Shown: positions 58,963 through 64,000 of the stretch, piece after piece
Layout: each line of letters starts with the position of its first letter
How positions within the stretch are numbered: position 1 is the first letter of the stretch
Origin: Blastococcus sp. TBT05-19
GTDB taxonomy: Bacteria > Actinomycetota > Actinomycetes > Mycobacteriales > Geodermatophilaceae
NCBI RefSeq assembly: GCF_003319095.1
Contig: NZ_QOHI01000001.1
Location: 1,240,001-1,304,000, forward strand
DNA length: 64,000 bases
Reading direction: 5' to 3'
Program-made: the position numbers and the translations under genes
Notes under the pieces: generated by a model
What the model was told of the DNA's origin: nothing
What the model saw: the letters and a program-made list of their open reading frames with translations, nothing else
The model's database searches: none

Positions 58963-59193
58963 GTGACGACGCAGAAGAAGCCCAGTCCCGAGGCGCTGGA
59001 CAACGTCACCGAGCACAACATCGAGACGCGGTCGCACCTCCTGCCCGAGGAGGAGGACATGCGTGGCAGCGGCATGGAGGAGGTCGCCGCCGAGGTGATC
59101 CTCGCCGAGTCCGAGGAGCGCACGGTCCACGCCGACCCCGACGACGCCCAGGGCGGGCACCGGCAGTCGTCGGACACCGCCGACCTGCCCTGA
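58963..59193 (+). CDS. Small acidic protein, unknown function
   Basis: 76 aa from a GTG one base after the DUF2795 stop. The sequence is acidic and low in hydrophobics: LDNVTEHNIETRSHLLPEEE and ESEERTVHADPDDAQGG, likely disordered. Its close packing between two genes supports that it is translated. No family recognised. Confidence 0.6.
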   Translation: MTTQKKPSPEALDNVTEHNIETRSHLLPEEEDMRGSGMEEVAAEVILAESEERTVHADPDDAQGGHRQSSDTADLP

Positions 59194-59194
59194 C

Positions 59195-59578
59195 GTGCGG
59201 CAGGAGCACCGGGTCCAGCTGCGCTGGTCCGACCCCGACATGCTCGGGCACGTCAACCACGCCCGCGCGCTGGCGCTCCTCGAGGACGCCCGGCTGGCCA
59301 TGACCGACGGCCGGCCGGGCGGCGGGCTGATCCTCGCCCGCCTGGAGGCCGACTACCTGCGCCAGCTCTACTACCGCGTCGCCGAGCCGCTGACCGTGAC
59401 GAGCTGGGTGACCCGGCTCGGCACCAGGTCGGTGACCGTCCGGCAGGAGCTGGTCCAGGACGGCGAGGTCGCCATCCGGGCGGACATCGTGCTCGTCGTC
59501 TTCGACTTCGAGGCGAACGCCAGCCGCGAGATGACGGAGGACGAGCGCGTCCACTGGAAGTCCCTGCTGGACGGATGA
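59195..59578 (+). CDS. Hotdog-fold acyl-CoA thioesterase
   Basis: 127 aa from a GTG. VQLRWSDPDMLGHVNHARAL carries the 4-hydroxybenzoyl-CoA thioesterase signature (Asp, then GHVNHA), and LEADYLRQLYYRVAEPLTVT and RQELVQDGEVAIRADIVLVV the rest of the fold. It should release CoA from small or medium acyl-CoA. It begins one base after the previous gene, so it belongs to the same operon. Confidence 0.85.
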   Translation: MRQEHRVQLRWSDPDMLGHVNHARALALLEDARLAMTDGRPGGGLILARLEADYLRQLYYRVAEPLTVTSWVTRLGTRSVTVRQELVQDGEVAIRADIVLVVFDFEANASREMTEDERVHWKSLLDG

Positions 59579-59656
59579 CCATCACCCGCTCGGACGGCGA
59601 TGTGATCATCTGCGCCGGCCCGGGTAGGTGGGGCGCCGACCCGAGAGGAGACGGCG

Positions 59657-60085
59657 ATGCCGAAGACCACGAAGAAGGGCGACGCCAAGCAGTCGGAGCT
59701 GCCCAGCACGCTGCGACGCTCGGAGAAGAAGGCCCAGCGCACGTTCAGCAAGGCCTACGACTCCGCGATCGACGAGTACGACGACGAGGAGCGTGCCAAC
59801 CGCACCGCCTGGGCGGCGGTCAAGCACTCCTTCGAGAAGGTGGGCGACCACTGGGAGAAGAAGGAGGGCGGCAAGAAGGGGCCCTCCGACGAGCAGGCCA
59901 AGGGCGGCCGCGGTACGGGCAAGGCGACCAAGGGCGGCGTCGATGCCAACGCCACCAAGGAGCACCTGCTGGAGCTGGCGAAGAAGCTGAACGTCACCGG
60001 CCGCTCGAAGATGAAGAAGAAGGAACTCGTCGACGCCATCCAGAAGGCGAACGACAAGAAGACGGCCTCCGCGCGGAAGAAGTGA
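59657..60085 (+). CDS. ChaB-family protein with a C-terminal Rho N-like domain
   Basis: 142 aa, highly basic (Lys runs). Residues 10-70 are ChaB: ELPSTLRRSEKKAQRTFSKA, then YDSAIDEYDDEERANRTAWA and AVKHSFEKVGDHWEKK. The end (ATKEHLLELAKKLNVTGRSK, then MKKKELVDAIQKAN) is the Rho_N/SAP-type helix-extended-helix that binds nucleic acid. The ribosome site is GAGAGGAGA. Probably a stress protein; function unknown. Confidence 0.85.
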   Translation: MPKTTKKGDAKQSELPSTLRRSEKKAQRTFSKAYDSAIDEYDDEERANRTAWAAVKHSFEKVGDHWEKKEGGKKGPSDEQAKGGRGTGKATKGGVDANATKEHLLELAKKLNVTGRSKMKKKELVDAIQKANDKKTASARKK

Positions 60086-60103
60086 CCGCGGCCGGGGACG
60101 GCG

Positions 60104-61399
60104 TCAGCCGATGAGGACGAACTCCGTCTGTCGGCCGCCCAGGAACTCGACGCCGTCCCCGGTGACCGCGATGCCCTCCTCGAGGCCGAGCCGCACGCAC
60201 TGCCCGTCCCACTCGGGCACGGGACGGCGCACGGCCAGCTCCAGGGCGTAGGCCGTGTCGGGGTGCACCGGGTAGTCGCCGGCACCGGGCACCCCGGACT
60301 GCTCGTCCCACTGGCCGATCGCCGGCCCGGCGCCGTGCCCGTGGTAACCGATGGGGTGGGAGTAGATCTCGCCGTCGATGCCCTCGGCGGCCGCGGCCAC
60401 GCGGGCCGCGGCGAGGACCTCGTTGCCGGTGCGGCCGGGGACCAGGGCCTCGAGGGTCAGCTCCTGCAGCCGGTTCGCGGCGCGCATGGCGGCCCGCAGT
60501 CCCTCGGGGGCCGCCGTCTCCCCGGGCCGCAGCACGTAGGCGTTGCGCTGGTTGTCCGTCCGCAGTCCCAGGCAGCTCAGGCCGACGTCGCAGTGCAGCA
60601 GGTCGCCGGGCTCGACCACCGCGTCGAACGGGACGGCGGGCAGCAGGGCGCCCTGCTCCTCCAGCAGCGGCACCCCGGCGCGCTGCAGCAGCACCGAGGG
60701 TTGGAACCACGGCTCCACACCCAGGTCGTGCAGCCGCTGGCGGATCCACCAGGCCACGTCCAGCGCGGTCGTCTCGCCGACGGTCACAATCTCGGCGGAG
60801 AAGGCCTGGTCGACGACGTCGTGGACCAGCCGGTTGAGCTGGTGGAGCACCGCGATCTCCTCCGGCAGCCGGGTCTCCAGCCAGCCGATCGCGAGCCGCT
60901 CGGCCGACACGAGCCGTTCGGCCCACGGGCCGAGCGCCTCGGTGAGCAGCCGGTGCTCGGTGTGCGAGAGCCCGTCGGCGAGGCCGAAGTGCTCGGAGAC
61001 GTCGACACCGATGCGCTCGGGCGCGGCCTGCTCGACGAACCGGCGCACCTCGGCCCATTGGGTGTCGGACCCGCTGGAGGCGCCCGGGGTCCAGGCCGGC
61101 ACGAACTGGCCCACCGGGTAGCGGGACACCGCCGCTGCCGTGACGCCGTCGTCGCTGCGGTGCAGGACGAGGATCGTGCGCCGCCGGGCGGAGAGCCAGG
61201 TCGCCGGCAGGAACGTGGCCAGCACCGGGTCCTCGTTGTACTCGCGGCCGACCACGATCCACAGGTCGATGCCCGTGCGGTCCATCAGACCCGGGAGCAC
61301 GTCCAGCAGGCGCTCGGTCAGCCAGCGGTCGCGCACGCCGGCCTGCTCGCGCAACGGCAGGGGCACCGTCCGCAGCGGGTCCGGCGCGACGAGCGACAT
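60104..61399 (-). CDS. M24-family metallopeptidase (Xaa-Pro-type)
   Basis: 431 aa. N-terminal creatinase-like domain 1-170 with YNEDPVLATFLPATWL, then the pita-bread domain: LLHCDVGLSCLGLRTDNQRN (Asp ligands), YSHPIGYHGHGAGPAIGQWD (His ligands) and a late ALELAVRRPVPEWDGQ (Glu ligand); metal ligands appear largely kept. Predicted cytosolic aminopeptidase or related enzyme; substrate unknown. It converges on the ChaB gene (18-bp gap). Confidence 0.85.
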   Translation of the reverse strand: MSLVAPDPLRTVPLPLREQAGVRDRWLTERLLDVLPGLMDRTGIDLWIVVGREYNEDPVLATFLPATWLSARRRTILVLHRSDDGVTAAAVSRYPVGQFVPAWTPGASSGSDTQWAEVRRFVEQAAPERIGVDVSEHFGLADGLSHTEHRLLTEALGPWAERLVSAERLAIGWLETRLPEEIAVLHQLNRLVHDVVDQAFSAEIVTVGETTALDVAWWIRQRLHDLGVEPWFQPSVLLQRAGVPLLEEQGALLPAVPFDAVVEPGDLLHCDVGLSCLGLRTDNQRNAYVLRPGETAAPEGLRAAMRAANRLQELTLEALVPGRTGNEVLAAARVAAAAEGIDGEIYSHPIGYHGHGAGPAIGQWDEQSGVPGAGDYPVHPDTAYALELAVRRPVPEWDGQCVRLGLEEGIAVTGDGVEFLGGRQTEFVLIG

Positions 61400-61487
61400 G
61401 CCTCAAGAAAAACAGAGAAGCGGCGAACGCACCGGTCGAGAGCGCGAACCGGGTCCTCCGGCCGGGCGACCACGGGCCCGGGCCGGT

Positions 61488-61548
61488 GTCCCCTCAGGCC
61501 GTCGTCCCCTCAGGCCGTCGTCCCCTCAGGCCGTCGTCTCCTCCGGCC
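61488..61548. repeat. 16-bp tandem repeat at the 3' end of the GGEEL cyclase gene
   Basis: Two identical units GTCGTCCCCTCAGGCC (61501-61516, 61517-61532), a partial unit on the left (61488-61500) and a changed unit (61533-61548). On the minus strand each carries GGCCTGA. As 16 is not a multiple of 3, TGA falls at 61526, 61510 and 61494 in three different frames, each preceded by codons for an E-x-T-T-A end. Confidence 0.9.
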
Positions 61549-62611
61549 GCGGGGCCCGGGCGCGGGGGACGGCGGCCGTGGCGACCCGGTCCCGGCCGCT
61601 TCGCTTCGCCTCGTACATCGCGGCGTCGGCCTGGTCGACCAGCCGCCACAGCGACGCGACCGCGTCCTCGCCGTCCTCGGGCCGGGTGACCGCGACCCCG
61701 ACGGAGGCGGTGACGCCGTACCCGTCGTCGGTCCGCCCGGCGGAGACCGCCGCCCGGAGACGTTCGGCCAGCTGCCCGGCCTCGGCCGCGTCGGCCACCA
61801 GCCCGAGCACCACCAGCTCCTCGCCTCCCGTGCGGGCCAGGACGTCGGCGGGGCGGACCGTGCCCTGGAGGGCCCGGGCGACCGCCCCGAGCACACGGTC
61901 GCCGACGGCGTGCCCGAACTCGTCGTTGAGCCGCTTGAAGTGGTCCAGGTCCAGGACCATCGCGGTCACCCGGGTGCCGTCGCGGCGCGCCTGCCGCCAG
62001 ATGCGGGGCGCCTGCTCGACCAGGTAGCGCCGGTTGAACAGCCCCGTCAACGGGTCCAGCCGGGTGAGGGTCTCGGTGGCGGCCAGCAGGCGCTCCACGC
62101 GCCGCCGCAGCAGGAAGACCCCGAGCGAGGCGGCGCTGAGCATCCCCGCGCTGACGCCGACCTGCACGCCCAGCCCGACGGGGTTGTCGTAGCTGGGCCA
62201 CAGCGCGGCGAGGCAGACCGCCGTCGTGACGACCATGTGCACGCACAGCTGCCGCAGCTCGAGGAACCACGCTGCCACCAGCGCGGGGAACAGCAGCATC
62301 AGCGGCGTGGCGTAGCGCAGCGGGTCGTCGATGCACAGGACCACGACCAGGTAGACGACGTCGCCCAGCAGCACCAGCGTGAAGGTGTGCCGCGGGCTCA
62401 CCCGCCCGCGGGCGGCGATGGAGGCGCCGAGGGCCAGGAGGGTGAGCATCGTGGCGCCGTACGCCCACCGCCCGGCGCCGTCGCGCAGCACGCCGTCGAC
62501 GAGGAGGTTGATCGACCCCATCAGCCCGCCGGTGACGAGCAGCGCGGCGACGGTCAGCGCCGCCAGACGGCGGTCGGGCATCCGCGGGAGTTCGACGTCC
62601 TCGCTGGTCAC
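61526..62611 (-). CDS. Membrane GGDEF-type cyclase with GGEEL motif
   Basis: 361 aa from a GTG at 62611; upstream sequence in the same frame is Arg/Ser-rich and lies opposite the next gene. Five to six membrane segments in residues 15-185 resemble a MASE-type sensor. The GGDEF domain has LTGLFNRRYLVEQ, DLDHFKRLNDEFGHAVGD and GGEEL in place of GGDEF; RPAD gives an RxxD inhibitory site. GGEEF enzymes are active, and L at the last place is rarer, so activity is likely but not certain. The stop lies in a 16-bp tandem repeat. Confidence 0.87.
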   Translation of the reverse strand: MTSEDVELPRMPDRRLAALTVAALLVTGGLMGSINLLVDGVLRDGAGRWAYGATMLTLLALGASIAARGRVSPRHTFTLVLLGDVVYLVVVLCIDDPLRYATPLMLLFPALVAAWFLELRQLCVHMVVTTAVCLAALWPSYDNPVGLGVQVGVSAGMLSAASLGVFLLRRRVERLLAATETLTRLDPLTGLFNRRYLVEQAPRIWRQARRDGTRVTAMVLDLDHFKRLNDEFGHAVGDRVLGAVARALQGTVRPADVLARTGGEELVVLGLVADAAEAGQLAERLRAAVSAGRTDDGYGVTASVGVAVTRPEDGEDAVASLWRLVDQADAAMYEAKRSGRDRVATAAVPRARAPRPEETTA

Positions 62612-62732
62612 GGCCGCATGATGCCGCACGATCCGGCTGCGCGGGAGCGTCTTGTGCGCGGTGGGCTCATGGGGGGCGGAGGGGACCCCGGGGTGGAAGG
62701 CTGGGGACGCCGACGAGCGAAGGAGGCCGCGC

Positions 62733-62915
62733 ATGGCCGGAGGACCCTGGTACTTCTGCCTGAAGCACCACACCGTCGAACCGCTGGAAGGGTGCGCCGA
62801 GAAGCACCGGCTGGGGCCGTACGAGACCCGTGAGGAGGCCGAGCGCTCGCTGCAGTCCGTGGCGGAGCGCAACGAGGAGCTCGACGCCGAGGACCGCGCC
62901 TGGAAGGGCGACTGA
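62733..62915 (+). CDS. Small conserved actinobacterial protein
   Basis: 60 aa from ATG 62733 with AAGGAGG 7 nt upstream. MAGGPWYFCLKHHTVEPLEG, then CAEKHRLGPYETREEAERSL matches a short protein I recall across actinobacteria: a Cys/His pair region (CLKHH, C) and a SPOR-like GPY-TREEA helix. Function unknown; the Cys/His set could bind a metal. Confidence 0.72.
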   Translation: MAGGPWYFCLKHHTVEPLEGCAEKHRLGPYETREEAERSLQSVAERNEELDAEDRAWKGD

Positions 62916-62988
62916 CGGTCGTCAGGGCCGGGCGGGGCATGATCGAGGGAGAGCGTCCGGGCTGTCCGGCGCCGCGGGAGGGGTGGAC

Positions 62989-63684
62989 GTGACGGACGGT
63001 CGCGCGGTCGAGGAACTGGTCGTCGGGGTGCTAGGGGGCACCGGGCCGCAGGGGCGCGGGCTCGCCGTCCGGCTGGCCGCGCAGGGTCAGCGCGTGCTGC
63101 TGGGCTCCCGCGACGCCGAGCGCGCCGTCGAGGTCGCGGCCGAGGTCGCCGAGCGCGCCGCCACGGTCGCCGGCGACGTCGAGGTCTCGGTCACCGGCGG
63201 GTCGAACGTGGACGTGGCCGGCGCGGCGGACCTGGTCATCGTCGCCGTCCCGTTCGCCGGGCACGCCGCCACGCTCCGCGACCTCGTCACCCCGCTGGCC
63301 GGGAAGATCGTCGTCGACTGCGTCGTGCCCATGGGCTTCGACGAGCTCGGCGCCTACGTCCTCGACGTCGAGGAGGGGAGCGTGGCGCAGCAGGCGGCCG
63401 CGCTGCTGCCCGACTCGCACGTGGTCGGCGCGTTCCACCACCTGTCGGCGAAGCTCCTCGAGGACCTCTCGCAGCCCACGCTGGACGGCGACGTCATGGT
63501 CGTGGGCGACGACCGGGCGTCGATGGACACCGTGCAGGCGCTGGCCGGACGGCTGCCGGGGATGCGCGGCATCTACGCGGGCCGGCTCCGCAACGCCCGC
63601 CAGGTCGAGGCGCTGACGATCAACCTCGTGTCGGTCAACCGGCGCTACAAGGTGCACGCCGGCGTCCGCATCACCGACGTCTGA
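62989..63684 (+). CDS. npdG: F420-dependent NADP reductase (NpdG-like)
   Basis: 231 aa from the GTG at 62989 (GGGAGG 7 nt upstream); another GTG at 62983 is too close to that site. GVLGGTGPQGRGLAVRLAAQ and LLGSRDAERA form the NADP-binding end, and GAFHHLSAKLLEDL with YAGRLRNARQVEALTINLV the family C-terminus. It moves hydride between F420 and NADP. No other F420 gene is in the window. It is coupled (TGATG) to the DivIVA-motif gene. Confidence 0.88.
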   Translation: MTDGRAVEELVVGVLGGTGPQGRGLAVRLAAQGQRVLLGSRDAERAVEVAAEVAERAATVAGDVEVSVTGGSNVDVAGAADLVIVAVPFAGHAATLRDLVTPLAGKIVVDCVVPMGFDELGAYVLDVEEGSVAQQAAALLPDSHVVGAFHHLSAKLLEDLSQPTLDGDVMVVGDDRASMDTVQALAGRLPGMRGIYAGRLRNARQVEALTINLVSVNRRYKVHAGVRITDV

Positions 63685-63956
63685 TGACGGGCGCCGAGCT
63701 GAGGTCGGTGCAGCTCGGCCGGCCGCCCTGGGGGCGTAGGGGCTACGACCCCGCGGAGGTGGACGCGTTCCTGGCCCGCGCCGCGGTGGCGCTCGACGCC
63801 CTCGCGGGCCGTCGGGCTCCGGGGATGACCGCTGAGGACGTGCACTCCGTGGTCTTCGGCAAGCCGCCGCTGGGCAAGGGCCGCGGGTACGACGAGGACC
63901 AGGTGGACGAGCTGCTCGACCGGATCGAAGGCACTCTCCGCTCCGCGTCGGCATGA
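63684..63956 (+). CDS. Small protein with two DivIVA-type motifs
   Basis: 90 aa. Two copies of a short motif of the DivIVA N-terminus are present: SVQLGRPPWGRRGYDPAEVD (8-27) with FLARAAVALDAL, and SVVFGKPPLGKGRGYDEDQV (54-73) with DELLDRIEGTL. In DivIVA this motif dips into membranes and precedes a coiled coil; here the coil is absent. Its ATG overlaps the npdG stop (TGATG). Role unknown, perhaps envelope-linked. Confidence 0.75.
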   Translation: MTGAELRSVQLGRPPWGRRGYDPAEVDAFLARAAVALDALAGRRAPGMTAEDVHSVVFGKPPLGKGRGYDEDQVDELLDRIEGTLRSASA

Positions 63957-63961
63957 CTCGA

Positions 63962-63997
63962 GGGGCCGTTCCGGAGCTGGACGACGAGGGACGGCCC
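63962..63997 (+). terminator. Hairpin at the window end
   Basis: GGGCCGTTCC pairs with GGGACGGCCC apart from one offset, 6 bp after the last stop codon. The right flank is outside the window. Confidence 0.5.
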
Positions 63998-64000
63998 TGC

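Noticed and set aside
1..64000. CRISPR arrays, insertion sequences and rRNA genes
   Set aside because: None seen. The repeats at 8111-8231 and 61488-61548 lack spacer-repeat structure, and no transposase-like protein is present.

Overview
The window is high-GC (about 73% by eye) actinobacterial chromosome. Gene content (WhiB, DUF3145, DUF3052, mycothiol-dependent isomerase family, F420 reductase, Rv2629-like protein, Tad pilus, several GGDEF proteins, a FASII operon led by a PucR regulator) fits Geodermatophilaceae or a close relative such as Blastococcus, Geodermatophilus or Modestobacter. The family assignment is inference from memory.

1-12,646: right end of an integrated phage-like element. 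Terminase small and large subunits, a phage WhiB, an HTH protein, four uncharacterised small proteins and a tape measure protein run leftwards. A RepA-like ATPase beside an array of GGTGTCGG iteron-like units, an excisionase-like protein, an XRE repressor and a tyrosine integrase make up the early and lysogeny part. The integrase ORF reads into a tRNA-Met(CAT) gene, which marks one attachment site. No portal, capsid, protease or major tail gene lies between the terminase and the tape measure.

12,650-18,230: a cyclic di-AMP riboswitch leader and an M23 peptidase, a VTT-family membrane protein, a mycothiol-dependent isomerase-like protein, a membrane diguanylate cyclase and DUF3145.

18,231-24,827: type II fatty-acid synthesis operon on the minus strand, fasR - fabD - fabH - acpP - fabF - accD. 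FabD carries a degenerate biotinyl/lipoyl-like C-terminal domain, and acpP is flanked by strong hairpins.

24,873-42,360: PAP2 phosphatase, pirin-like protein, M20 amidohydrolase, pyruvate dehydrogenase E1 (aceE), DUF3052, AhpE-type peroxiredoxin, tRNA-Val, lipases and alpha/beta hydrolases, a wax ester synthase/DGAT with an epimerase, a FUSC transporter, then Nif3 / zinc-ribbon protein / RNase HI-phosphatase. The accD-to-RNase H set follows the order of Mycobacterium tuberculosis Rv2247-Rv2228c with insertions.

42,357-48,453: TSUP exporter, DoxX-like protein, PIG-L deacetylase, a full GGDEF-EAL protein, RNase P RNA (rnpB) and an HNH nuclease gene.

48,498-56,205: complete Tad/Flp pilus locus (prepilin peptidase, Flp pilin, TadE, TadG, CpaB, CpaE/TadZ, CpaF/TadA, TadB, TadC), with a hairpin directly after the pilin gene.

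56,349-64,000: secreted protein, Rv2629-like release-factor-fold protein, DUF2795, hotdog thioesterase, ChaB/Rho_N protein, M24 peptidase, a GGEEL cyclase whose 3' end is a 16-bp tandem repeat placing stops in all three frames, an F420-dependent NADP reductase and a small DivIVA-motif protein.
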